DNA of 64,000 nucleotides, taken from NCBI RefSeq assembly GCF_023078275.1, contig NC_062990.1:1815501-1879500 (forward strand), in the 5' to 3' direction. How positions within the stretch are numbered: the first letter of the stretch is position 1; every line of letters begins with the position of its first letter. Positions 22,258-35,900 of this stretch are shown here, piece by piece. The DNA comes from Leguminivora glycinivorella (lineage: Eukaryota > Arthropoda > Insecta > Lepidoptera > Tortricidae). Under the pieces are notes generated by a model. The model was not told where the DNA came from, made no database searches, and was given only the letters and a program-made list of their open reading frames with translations. A program made the position numbers and the translations under genes.

Positions 22258-23280
22258 AAGAATTTAAGATGGTTTTTCCGCAATGTAAGCTTTTATTGCG
22301 TGTAAAAAAAAGATGAATGTATATGCGAAAAAAATTTATGTGATAGAGGTTAGAAGAGACTGTTAGATTTATTAAGCATTGCTGTTTAATACTTATTGGG
22401 TTTAAAAACCTCGGTATTTTTGTGACCTCATTTGTACATAGTAAATTTTCTGTTAGTTTTGTTATTTCCTTATGCATATATGTTGTAACAAAACTGATTT
22501 GAGGACACAAATTCTGCTACTTATTCTATTTCTTAAATTAATTTTCTCGCTAAAAATTAATGCGTTAATAAATCTAACAGCGTTTTGAAAAGCGGCACTT
22601 TCTGTTCGAGTAAAATATGGGGTTTTGAGGCTATGATAGGTTCTTTTACATTACTTTATTTTAAATTTAATGGTATAGTCATTTTGTGGGATTGTATGCT
22701 TTGAATTGAACACGGGCGTTAAAGATATTATTTTTCTCTTATTATTTTCAATTTTTCTACCGGTCCTATGTTTTATTAGAACTAGTAGTGCCAATATAGA
22801 AAAGTAGTTATTTAATAATTTTATTCCAATGAATATCGACGACTTAAGCTATGTTAAGGGACAACGAGCCATATTACGATACTATTAAAGTACAAAATGC
22901 TTTAGCATAGTAAATACTGTAAGTGATGTGATATGTAAAGGAATCAGCGCCAGTCATATGTTATCAAGCTTTAGTTTTTTAACTATTACATATAGGTATC
23001 TTTTTTATATACTGTCTTATTTTCAGCGAACCAAAATGGACTCTATCTATTAAAACCTGTTGACCTCATTTTACTATTTGTACCTGTATAAACAAGTTTT
23101 ATCCTATTGAGTAGGTATTTATGTATATGATTATTTAAACTTTTGTCTGCTGTCATTCAGATGCATATTGTTATATATTACACTTTGACCTTTAACACTA
23201 TTTATCACAAATTATTTAGTCTTTAGAAAACCTATTATAATCAAATACTCATTGTAAATAAACGAAATTTATACGAATGT
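22258..23280 (+). other. resilin: Pro-resilin 3' UTR
   Basis: About 1 kb of AT-rich, repeat-free sequence follows the stop. An early AATAAA lies at about 22566; the better-placed signal is at 23257 with a TGTTTTGTTTTG run just after. UTR extent is inferred. Confidence 0.55.
23257..23262 (+). terminator. Poly(A) signal of pro-resilin
   Basis: AATAAA followed within about 20 bp by the GT-rich stretch AATGTTTTGTTTTGTTT. The next gene begins about 500 bp downstream. Confidence 0.55.
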
Positions 23281-23763
23281 TTTGTTTTGTTTATATTTCT
23301 GCACCATTTACCATTTTCCGATTAATAATGTTTCCGCTCCAACAAAAAATGACAAAAGTAGTTTTTAGTATACATCTATTGTGTGTTTGTGGTACAGATT
23401 TACAGATGGCGCTTCAAAATGGACTCTAAAAAGTTCCACTATCGAGTTCTCTTTGTCCTATATATTGTATCCCTGTGGTTTTACCATACTGCTAAATTTT
23501 AGGAAAATGCACCAAATAACCGTTTAATTAAATGACAATAACAGAATTGTCAGTTTATTGCTACAACTTAGTCAATTTTTGTTAATAAAAAAAAATTGGC
23601 AGTATACAGCATGATCTTAGTCTGACCATGAGGATTGAATAAAAAAAAACAAAATTGACAATGACAATCTTGTGATTCACGTCAACTCAGCTGAATTGTG
23701 TATTTTTATTTATTATCAGCATTTCTGTGTTAGATTTTCTTAATTTTCCGCGTTCTTTATAGT

Positions 23764-23768
23764 TCAGT
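23764..23768 (+). promoter_or_regulatory. Candidate initiator of Uvrag
   Basis: TCAGT, the arthropod initiator motif, about 95 bp upstream of the ATG at 23862 in otherwise unremarkable sequence without a TATA box. A housekeeping-type start would fit. Confidence 0.3.
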
Positions 23769-23861
23769 AAAGGCAACGCCTTATTTAATCTGTGAAAAGT
23801 GTTATTTGAAGTGTGAAAATTGATGAGTACCTTTGTTTTGTGTTCGTGAAATCTTTCAACA

Positions 23862-23936
23862 ATGTTTGGGAGGCCTAGGTGTAGGGAATATACTCCTCTA
23901 GCGACCCAGCAATTACGGCTTCGGAGTCTTATACAG
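23862..23936 (+). CDS. Uvrag: Uvrag exon 1
   Basis: Encodes residues 1-25, MFGRPRCREYTPLATQQLRL then RSLIQ. Phase 0, donor GTATTT. No earlier in-frame ATG is visible in the short 5' region, and the QQxRLRxL block matches the conserved segment before the C2 region. Confidence 0.8.
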
Positions 23937-26900
23937 GTATTTAAGTAGCCAATAAATACATTTTAGCTTTAAAACTGACGGGAACGCAAAATTTTCCGAA
24001 AAATTCCTATAGGATATGTCATCAGACGCATCTTTGTTGTTAGGCTTCTAATTGAGGAAATAAGTCGAATTTGCTACTAAAATTGATGAAATGTTCATTA
24101 AAACCCATTTAAAATGTTATTTGGGTTATTTACTACTCTTATTTACCAATTGCAGTCAAAAATACAGTTAATATATTAAGAAACAGTAGATTAGATAACA
24201 TAAGATAATGCATATGAAATGCACTGTTGTTATTGGCTTATCCTCTTGCGAGATGAGATTAATAATATTATTGCTGAAGTAAGACTGAATGTAAGTGATA
24301 TCATGTTGATTGTTTTTCAATGTAGTAATCTGAAAACAATATTAAAACTTGACTTGAAATCCAGCTACTTAACTATAAAGAATTAATATTTAATAATTGA
24401 TGAATTGACAGAATACAACAAATTTAGATGAAATATTTCAGTGAAAGTTTTGACATTTAAAGGAGAGCCTTAACTTCTCGTATGCCGGAACGCGGATCCG
24501 CATATGAGGAAACCATATGAAAAGGTTAAATAATAATTAAACTTGTTTATAAAATTTATGAATAACTTTCTAGAAATATCTATTGGAAATAGATGAATAT
24601 TCATGGCTCGCTCTACAGATGTCATATATACCATAGATCAAGCAAATGTATCTACTTAGCATGTCTGTCAAATGAACTCAGTAAAATTCACTGAGTTGTC
24701 CGTCTTTAATTGCAGCTTGCAGCTTTTGAGCGTCAGTTTTTGTAAGTTGCAGTCAATAAAAACATTAAAAATGCCTTGTTATGTGATATTTAATCGCAAC
24801 AACACAAAAATTATGAACTCCCCGTTAGGCCGTTGCCTGAGACATATTTAAAATCACAGGCAAGTAACAACTTCAGTACAAAATCTGACACGCTTGGCCG
24901 CCATACAGTCTTATTCTGTGGCTCGCTCCTTCATGGTCATTACTCTTCTTCTCAGTCGTTCCCTCATGGCTGAGGATCGTGACCAACAGTGATTTCTCTC
25001 CACTTGACGCGGTCTAGGGCCATATGGACTGCCACCTGCATGGAACCACAAGCTTTCTTCACGGCCTCAGCCCACCTTAGCGGTATTCCACCCCTGGAGC
25101 GTCGGCCTTCGACTTTGCCGAGCATAATGTTCCTTTCGAGAGTGTGCTGTTTAGAACGCATGATATGCCCGAAGAACCTGAGTATTCTCTCCTGACAAAT
25201 AGTTGAGAGCCGCTTGGTGATATTCAGTTCTCGCAGTATTGACTCGTTAGTTCTAAAAGCAGTCCATGGGATCCTGAGCATCAGTCTCCAGCACCACATT
25301 TCAAAAGCATCAATCTTTTTCCTATCTAGGGTTTTTAAGCTCCAAGTCCAGTTTCATGGTCATTATACATACTTTGAAGATAGAAAGACACGAAGAGTTA
25401 TGTGGAGGCCCTATGCACCTATGAGGTGTCCTAGGACAATCAAAAACAACAACAAAAATAATAAAAAAATCATGTCACATTTCAGATTGTAGGCTACAAC
25501 ATCCGACCACCCGAAGGCTGTCATTACCAGTGCAGTTTCTACCTGACCCTCCATCACACCACCATGTCGGCACCATTCTACACTAGTGAGAGGATCTGCT
25601 CGCCGCATCCAAAATGGAAGGAGATAGATTCAGGTAACAAATGCCGAGCTATACAACTAATACAAGCTCAACAAGGGTGGTGTTTTGGTGATGGAAGGAC
25701 CTACAGAACTAATTTGTTCCCTCTATTGTCCTTTGAGTCGTCGGAAACCTGAACCCTCCTTAGAACTTGTACACTCCCTTTTGCTTGCTTAATGGATTGG
25801 CAACGCGTCTGGCCTAGCGCGTAGTGACCCTGCCTGCTAAGCCGCGGTCCCGGGTTCGAATCCCGGTAATGGCATTTATTTGTGTGACGAGCACAGATAT
25901 TTGTTCCTGAGTCATGGATGTTTTCTATGTATATAAGTACTTACATATTATATATTTATATCGTTGTCTGAGTACCTGCAACACAAGCCTTCTTGAGCTT
26001 GCCGTGGGACTCAGTCAATCTGTGTAAGAATGTTTTTTTTTATTTTATTGTAGACTGATCAGCGATTGACCCTAGTCATACCTGATGGAAAGTGAAGACA
26101 GAGTCTAAGATGTCCTATAATATTTATTTATATTTATTATTTATTTATTAAACACCCATATAATTTTATTATAACATTGTAAAATTACCCATACAGACAA
26201 CAAATACTTATTCAACCGATGTAGGGAACAAATTAAATTATTTTATGAAATATTTTTTGATTTGTTCTTTTTTTAAGTAGTAACACTACTATATATAAAT
26301 TATAAACTGAATTAGACCCCGGGTTCGATTCCCGGCTTCGCCACCAGTGGGCTTGATCGCTTTTTCTTTAGTGTATGGTATCTAATTCAGTTTATAAATA
26401 CTTATTCAAGTTAGATAAAATTGATAAACAGCGTCAGTGACTATAATTGTATTAAAAGACACTAATTCATTGACACCAAGCAAGACCTCATTAATACTTA
26501 ATCTCCTTTCAACAACTTTATATAAAAATTATCTTTATTCCACACTACAAAAGTTGATTTTAGTTAAAACGGTATAATTTGCATAATTTGTATATCAGTT
26601 GGCCCATATTCTAGCGGGGTTTATCTTTAGTGAGTCATGTATTAAATGTGAGTGTGCATGGAAAAACGTCCCACTATGTCGATTGTTATAAAGTCGCTTT
26701 GTCAGTTTATTCATATAAAGATACAAGTAAATATCGCCTTAATGGTAACCTACAAAGTGGGACGTTTTACTAAACACTCACATTTATTGACGGTTTGGTA
26801 ATAATACCCCTTCGCCACGGGTACACTACACCACACAGCCAGGAAAACGTTGTCGACCTGATACTGCTTGAATAGTCTGTTCGAGACTTAAAGGCCAATG

Positions 26901-29900
26901 ATGATGATGATCATGGTAATTGTTTTTGTGACAACGCGTGTGTGAAAAGCCAAACCAAATCTTGCCACTAAAACACCGGCCAAGAGCGTGTCGGGCCACG
27001 CTCAGTGTAGGGTTCCGTAGTTATCCGTATTTTTCTCAAAAAGTACTGAACCTATCAAGTTCCTAACAATTTTCCTAGAAAGTCTTTATAAAGTTCTACT
27101 TTTGGGATTTTTTTTCATATTTTTAAAATATGTGGTTCAATAGTTAGAGGGGTGAGGGGGGGGCACACTTTTTTTGCTTTGTCGGCGTGATTGATATACA
27201 TATTGGTACCAAATTTCAGCTTGCTAGTACTAACGGTCACTGAGATTATCCGCGGACGGTCGGACAGACAGACATGGCGAAACTATAAGGGTTCCTAGTT
27301 GACTACGGAACCCTAAAAATGGCGGCAAATTTTAAAAATGTAGGGCTCACCGGCCAATTATCTCCATTAATCGCGTGCCTTCCTAAACCTTGACGTTGGC
27401 GAAATCATCGACGAGCCATAACACTTAACTTTGATTGGATATGTAGGGACGGAAGTTTAATTCCCATAGAAAATTTGAATTTCGCGCTTTTTTAAATTAT
27501 AAATGGGCTTACTCTTGGACACAGACTAGCCAAAGGCAACAGGCGTGGCCTACGATGGAGTGAGCTCGCCCAGAAGATGCCTGTTCACCCTTGATTTGAA
27601 GGTTGCCGGGTTATATGAGCTCGGAAATATAGACGCCGGCAAGGAATTCCAGTCCTTTTTGCTTTTTTTTATTGCCAAGGTGCGTTTCTCCAGAAACTTC
27701 CTGCCCCGCACAGCTAAACTGTGGAATGAATTGTCGCCTGCGGTATTTCCGGACCGATACGACCGACCGACCGATACGAATCTTCAAGAACCCATCTTAA
27801 AGGCCGGCAACGCACCTCCAACACATCTGGTGTTTCGGGTGTCCGTGGGCGGCGGTGATCGCTTACCATCAGGCGACCTGTCTGCTCGTTTGCCTCCTAT
27901 CCCATAAAAAAAAAGATTTGGTTAACCGTCTATAGTACCTATTTTTTACTTATTAGAAATCTACACAGGTACCTACGTCCACACTTTATGTGTCGCCATA
28001 TCAGTGGGCGAAGAGATACAGATATGTGGACGTCTACCTTTCGAGCTCATTCGGTCAAATTATAATATGTCGTGCACAAAAGTCCTTACGAATATATATG
28101 ACGAGGATAGATGTCATATTCATTGTAATCTGCGTCTGCGTCATCCTCCACAATCGAAGCATTAATAATACAATGTGCGATAATAACAATTACATCATTT
28201 GTGGCGTTTCTATACCTAAAAGGTCCTTATGGTTACGTGCATACATACATCCATACCTCCTAATATTATAAATGGGAAAGTGTGTGTGTCTGTTTGTATT
28301 GACGTGAATTTTTAAGTTGAGATAGATGAAGAGAGAATTTTCTCGCTCTCTAACCCCCCACTTCCCTACGATTCTGGGGGAATTTAACTACTACTACGAA
28401 TTCATTATGTTAATTACTACTACGAATTTAGTCATATAATATAATTCGACATGAAGTTAAGTTCAATTCCTATGACGTCACTACATAGCGTTTTAGGAGA
28501 TCATGTATCTTTTGTACATACCTCTATAATATATGTATAATCACGCCTGTATCCCATAAAGTGGTAGGCAGAGCACATGAACTACTAACTTTCAGTGCCA
28601 CTCGTGGCAAAAAGAGGTTGAAAGAAATCGAAATTGTGACACTGCAGTGACAGGTTGCCAGCCTCTCGCCTACGCCACAATTTAACCCATATCCCACAGT
28701 CGACTTCTACGACACACACGGGAAGAAAGGGGGTGATGAAATTCTTAACCCGTCACCACACGGGGCTATTATCTTTTTTTTTACTAACTAAATAACAAAT
28801 CTGTTCTTTTCAGAAATAACTCATCGTATGTCCTCAACGAACGTTGTCATACGCATCTGGTGTCACATGCTACCACCAAACAAAGATTACGAAGATACAG
28901 ACCGACAAGACACCGTCATACAGACCTGGGGGGTATACTTCACAGGCCTGAGGTATCTAGGGGCCAACTTAGCCTTAAACTTCACCTCAGACTGCTTCAA
29001 AAGCAATACCCTAGTTTTTCAAATGCATGGAGGATATTTCTGCTCATACAAAAGTCTTAAACTAGATATAATACCACCAGAAAATGAGATAGAACATAGC
29101 TCATTATCATCAGATTCTTCAGGCAAAACTAAAACATTAGAATCTAGATTTATTCAGAATCATGCAGTGAAATCTAGATCGATATCACCAAGTAAATTTT
29201 CAAGACGGACCGATAAAGAATATTCAAAAAGTCATAGTCCGGTCGAAAGAGGATTTAAACAGAATTTTCCTACTATTAAAAACTCAGCGAGTTTAAACAT
29301 AGGACAGAGCAGGGATTTTAGAGAACGGAGCGAAGAAAAGAAGTTAGATCCAAATTTAATATATGAACATTCACCGGATACTCAAGATGTTAGTAGTGAT
29401 GTTAACTGTGATAATTTATCTAAGAACGCTTCGAAAGAAGATTTAAATAAAATAGATTTGAGCGAGACCGCTGAGAACTATGATCTTCGGAACGAAATTG
29501 ATGTACCGAAGTATCGGTATAACGCTTTAAGCTTTTTGAAATCAGAGATCCGACCGAGTTACAATTCGGATAAGTTGCAGAAGTTGCATATATTGCAGTA
29601 TTCGATTAAGAAGAAGCAAGAAGCGGTGCAAGATGTGAGAGAGAAGATTTATAAGAGTTCAGCGTTGGCTAGTAGTTTGACGGATGAGTTTGGTGATGAG
29701 GTGCGGTTGAAGAGCAAGTCGCAGCGGAACCTGTTCTCTCCGGATGAGGAGTTGGAGAGGACGGTAAGGAATGGAAAGGTGAAGGATGAGAAACCGGTGT
29801 CGAATGGACCGAGACTGGCGTTGAAGTTGAATGATCTCTTATCTTTTAAGGTTGGTATTTTTTTTTTTTGCATATTTTGAGGCGGAGCGTTTCAGCTGCG

Positions 29901-32900
29901 GGAGTTCGGACTGAGTGGGAACGAGGCCAAGGCGGTGGCTCAAGATAGGCGTGGAACGATCTTGTGGAGGCCCTATGTACCTGTAGCACATTATAAATAA
30001 AGAGTACTATCGTACTGTACAGTATGGCCACTCCCGCACCCCGCTGAAAGTGCCGCCAACCCCCTCTCGGTTACCTTACAGTTACTTTAGCTTAGACTGT
30101 GTGCTAGGAACGCGCCTCTTTCATATATTTGAGCGCTAGTGTCCGAGATGCGCCTATAGGATGCCCTAGGACAATCAACAATATTTGCATATTTTATTTA
30201 TTAAGATACAGATGGTGTAGTGAATAATATTTTTTATTCGTATTTTCTCGGAAATGTTCGTATTTGTTCATGATACGGCAGTAGTGCGACTGCTGAAATA
30301 CCGTAACACGACACACATAACCTAACCACAAAATTAAAATTTTGAAAAAACCCCCGACTGCGACATAGTTGACCGATTTTCATGAAACATGGCTAAGAAC
30401 ACTCCCGACTAACTCAGCTTTCAGACAAAAAAAACTAAATCTAAATCGGTTCATCCGTTCGGGAGCTACGATGCCACAGACAGACACACACACAGACAGA
30501 CAGACAGACGGACGGACAGACGGACGGACGGACGGACGGCCAGATGGACAGACGGACAGACAGACACGTCAAACTTATAACACCCCTTCGTTTTTGCGTC
30601 GGGGGTTTGTGCGATACTCTCCCGACATTGAGCTGTTTCAAAATGTTTAGGGTAAAATTTTGCATAATTCCTGAGACCCCGCTCAAAGTTATTAAGTACC
30701 TACCTAGATGTATTCGACGTAATCACAACTCCTGACGATTTACAGTTTCGCAAAAAAGAGTCGAATATTTAGTTTCCTCATACAAAAGTGACTCAATAGT
30801 TGATTATTATGCAAATCTTCGTTCCTTGCAAATTTTCTGCTCTTATTTGAGGACGACCGGTTTGGCTCAGTCGGTATCGGTAGTGACCCTGCCTGCTAAG
30901 CCGCGGTCCTGGGTTCGAATCCCGGTAAGGGCATATATTTGTGTGATGAGCACAGATATTTGTTCCTGAGTCATGGATGTTTTCTATGTATATAAGTATA
31001 TATTTATCTATTTAAGTATGTATATCGTCGCTTAGCACCCATAGTACAAGCTTTGCTTAGTTTGGGGCTAAGTTGATCTGTGTAAGGTGTCCCCAATATT
31101 TATTTATTTATTTGCCAGGCTGTGTTTAAGAGTGTTTACCACAGAACTTAATTTAGATAGAAGAAACAAATTCATATATTTGTATAGGGGCCGAGCGTGT
31201 CAAATTTTGTACTGAAGTTGATTCTTGCCTGTAATTTTAAATATGTCTCAGGCTCTTGATTGTTCATAATTTTTGTGTTGTTGCAATTGAATATCACGTA
31301 ACGAGGCATTTTTTATGTTTTGGTTGACTTCAACTTACAAAAATTGACGCCCGAAAGCTGCAAGCTGCGAGTAAAGACGGACAACTCAGTGGATTTCACT
31401 GAGTTCATTTGACACGCTAAGTAGATACGTTTTCTTGATCTATGGTATATATGACATCTGTGGTGTTTACTCTTCGTGTTTTAATTTATCGCCTCTCGTT
31501 TCGAACTTTCTCTTTTCCGCACTTGTATCGCAATGTGTTGTTTATTTCAGTCGAAACCGTCCCCCTTCCAAAGGGCAGAGCACGTGAGGCTAACGAAACA
31601 GATAGAAATACTCCGCTTCAAGAGGATATTACTGGCGGATGAGAGAGACAGCAAGCTAGCTAACATACGAAGACTAAAAGAGAGGCATGCTAAACTTTGT
31701 GAAGAGAATCAGGATTTAGGTAAGTATTTTTTTAAATTCTTAAACGGGATAATAGGCTACTTGACCCTTTTTAAAAGTCTGTCTTATATGATTAAGTACT
31801 GTCCAATTAACCGAATTAAAATATTACAATAATCAGGCGAAAACAACACAGTCATGTTAATCTATAGATTCTAGATCTAGATCTTATAGATCTGTGCATC
31901 AGGTCATTCTATTCGAAAACAACATTTTCTGACTTTTTAAGTATGAAGACATACATACATACATATAATCACGCCTGTATTCCATAAAGGGGTAGGCAGA
32001 GCACATGAAATACTAAGTTTCAGTGCCACTCTTGGCAAAAAGGGGTTGAAAGAAATCGAAATTGTGACATTGCAGTGACAGGTTGCCAGCCTCTCGTCTA
32101 CGCCACAATTGAATCCATATCCCACAGTCGACTTCTACGACACCCACGGGAAGAAAGGGGATGGTGAAATTCTTAACCCGTCACCACACGGACCAGTATG
32201 AAGACATAAAGTTCAATATGTCAGTGATTGTTTTGACATGCAGTAAGGTTCGAATTCCATGACGTCACTACATCGCGTTGGCCAAAGTAAATAAAAAATT
32301 ACACACATTTTTAATCGAAAATACGTAGTCATCATACACTTTTAATACCCAAAATCTATAAATATTGTTTTTTTATGTCAAATAATACAAGACAATCATT
32401 TATAGTGCCAAATTCGATATGAGTCTCTGTAATAAAATTTATTGTAATGTGTGTGTTCCTATGTACATTTCTGAGGTTGTGCAATAAAGTGGATTTGTAT
32501 TGTATTGTATTGTATTGAGTCTAGTAGCCTATTATTTGGATGTTCTTGCTTCCGCTTGAACCACTTAAGAGATTACTCGTTCGTTACCCAGTAATCACGA
32601 CGAGAGAGACAACAAGGTCGCTAACATGCAGCGGCTGAAAGAGACACATGCTAAGCTTTGTAAAAAAAATTAGGATTTACGAGTAGGTGAGTTGTCACAT
32701 CAAAGCATGAAAAGCTTCGAACAGTACCAATGTCTTCTGAAAGTTCTGAATTTCAAATTATTAGATTGTGACGACCGGTCTGGCGCAGTCGGTAGTGACC
32801 CTGCCTGCTACGCCGCGGTCCCGGGTTCGAATCCCGGTAAGGGCATTTATTTGTGTGATGAACACAGATATTTGTTCCTGAGTCATGGATGTTTTCTACG

Positions 32901-35900
32901 TATATAAGTATTTATATATTATATGTATCGTTGCTTAAGTACCCACAACACAAGCCTTCTTGAGCTTACCGTGGGCCTCAGTCAATCTGTGTAAGAATGT
33001 CCTATAATATTTATTTATTTTATTTATTTATTTGAATCAGAATTTTTAAAACTATGATTTTTTAATACTTTTCCAGTTATAGTAGAATAGAATAGAATAA
33101 AATAAACGTTTATTCGTGAACACAGTTCAAGACAAAATACACATAATAACAACAAGACAGAAAGGAATGAAGTGCCACAAAATGGCCTCAACACAGCGTG
33201 TTGCTGGTGACTTCCAGCGCTGATCTTCCGATATACCTAGAGACCACATACATGCCAGTAGATTTTGTCCAGACCTGTGGCGATTAGACGATACAAATAA
33301 ACCTTTTTTACTCGTTACAGGTTTAGAACTAATGCAGGGTTACCACAGTCTCTCCCGTCGCACTGATCGACTAAAAGAGCAGAGGCAGTCTGCGGCAGCT
33401 CTGAGAGAGCTCGCGGCGCGGGCCCACAGAGAGTTGGCGACACATAGCGACTCATTATTGCAGCAACTGGCGCAGATATTCTATATCGAACAGGTTAGCT
33501 TTGATACTTTTGTTTTTAATTCCCCTTGTTTTGGCATAATTTTACAATCAAGAATTATTTTTGGCATAATTCACCTTTCGCATAATCTGTTATGGCGCAG
33601 AATTTTTATCATATGTGCTACTATATTAATTAGGGCTTGCAATATCGGACGATTTTCAATTCCGGAACTGGTTTTCGAGATTGGACTTCAATTCCGAAAT
33701 TCCGGAACTAGTTCCGGAATTGAACAATTTTTTTTGGTTTGTGTTTCTGGTGGGTTTTTGATGAAATGATACAATTTTAAATTGAAATTTAGTATAAATC
33801 GACGTTTAAGACAATAACTCCGTACCTGTAAGGCATATAACACCGAAATTTTCATTTTAGTAATTTTACAGGAAAGCCCATTTTGTGTCAAAATCGGTCT
33901 TGCAAGGTATTTCGAACTACAGTTAACGATACAAACGAGGTTTTAGTGCCAGTTTCCTGATAGTGGTCAACGTTATGGTTATTTTTTTATCCATTGACCA
34001 TCGAAATAATATAAAAGTAATAATTTGGCATTAAGAATGGCATAACGTCTTGTTCACATAACTGTAATAAAAGAAATATTGAATTACCTTTATCAGACTC
34101 GAGTAGGGACAAAAGATATACAAGATAGCCCAAAAAGACAGATTTTATAATTTATTCCTAGGTTTTTGTAAAAAATAAATCATTCTTTTCATAATTTTCC
34201 ATACATTTGCTTCTCAAATCTTTTGATTTTGTGGTAAGTGGACTTAGATAGAGTTTAGTAAAATATGCACACGTCTTTGTGAAAAGTGTAGAAAGTAACT
34301 ACGACGTCATGCTTGTGAATGAATGTAATACCAAATACTACGATTTCCGTCTGAACTTAAGACTTTATGCCTAAAATAGGAGGAGGAAAGGAGATGCCTT
34401 ATCACCTGTGCTCTTCAACTTGGCCCTTGAACATATTGTCCGAAAAGTGTTAGCGTTGGACATAGGGCTGGAGTTGAGCGGCAGGCACAAAGTGATAGGG
34501 TACGCGGACGACCTTGCTTTATTAGGGAAAAGTCGAGGGGAAGTAGAGCTGGCAGCTAGTGTCCTCGAACGAGAGGCACACCCAGGATTAACCAGTCCAA
34601 AACTGAATACCTTCACATGAAGCGCTAAAATACGCGAGTTAAGCGCGCAAGTCTTCATGTTGGGGGTATCGTCTACCATGGAACTGACAAATTTCGGTAT
34701 CTTGGATGCACCATCACCGACACAAACACCAGGGAGGAGGAAATTATAATTCGCATCCAGAGTGCGTTGCGGTGCAGTGCAACCCTCCATAAAGTGTTGG
34801 TGTCCAGGCTTCTCAGTAGAAATACTAAGCTGAGAATATATAACACCGTAATTCGACCAATCCTAATGTATGGCTGTGAGGCCTGGACACTAACACAAAA
34901 AGAGGAAAGTCAGCTCCTTGTAGCGGAAAGAAAGATATACCGGAAAATCCTGGGACCTGTCAAGAGAGATGACGGCACGTGGAGGATAAGGAGGAATGCC
35001 GAAATAGAGGAGTTGGTGGGCGAAGCGAACATCATCGGCGTAACCAAATCCCACAGACTTCGCTGGTTCGGCCACCTACTAAGAATGGGAGAGGATCGGG
35101 CTGCCAAAAGGGCGTATCTGGGAAGACCAACTGGTGGCCGCCCGGCGGGTCGGCCCAGATACCGCTGGGGAGACAGCGTGATGGCGGATCTGTGTCAACT
35201 ACAAGCCGATAATTGGCAGGAAGCTGCGCAGGATCGGGATAAGTGGCGTGCTCTCGTTTAGGAGGCCAAGATCCTCTTTGGATCACAGTGCCATACTAGT
35301 TAGTTAGTCAGAATATATATTTCACTTATTAGCTAAAACAATTGAGAGCAAAACCAGAAAGTGACAGTGGTATAATATTAGCGGGTTAAAACTACACTAT
35401 CTCGCTCTAACTAGCCCTGGATGCAACCTTTTGGTCATAAAATAGGCACTACCTGAATCCGAGCAGTGTTTAACTTAATGAATATACTTACATATTTTTT
35501 ATAGACGCGGTGGTAGTTTTGTAAAATAACCAGGCTGATATTACACGTTTTCGTCCAAAAATATATCTTTTTTCAATTCCGGAATTTTCGAGATTATGTG
35601 TTTCAATTCCGGAACTGTAATATCGGAAAAATTGTCCGAAATTCCGGAATTTCGAGATTCCGGAATTCCGGAATGCAAGCCCTAATATTAATGTTGCAGG
35701 TCTAAACTTTTCTTGTTGTATTTGTTGAGGTCGCAGTTCTAACCTAACCAAACCGACTCTCTTGACAGCATTTAGTATGGGTGGATCTTCTTATTTTAAG
35801 AAATAGACGAAACACAATTATGCAAATCAATTTTATTCATAAAAACAATCGGCGTAAACAGAATTATGTGAACTTATTTTCGAACAAAGTAATATTTGAA

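Noticed and set aside
28828..29880. Single-exon gene starting at the ATG at 28828
   Set aside because: The frame is open upstream to a good acceptor and continues exon 2 in phase; its last codons after 29850 are intron read-through.
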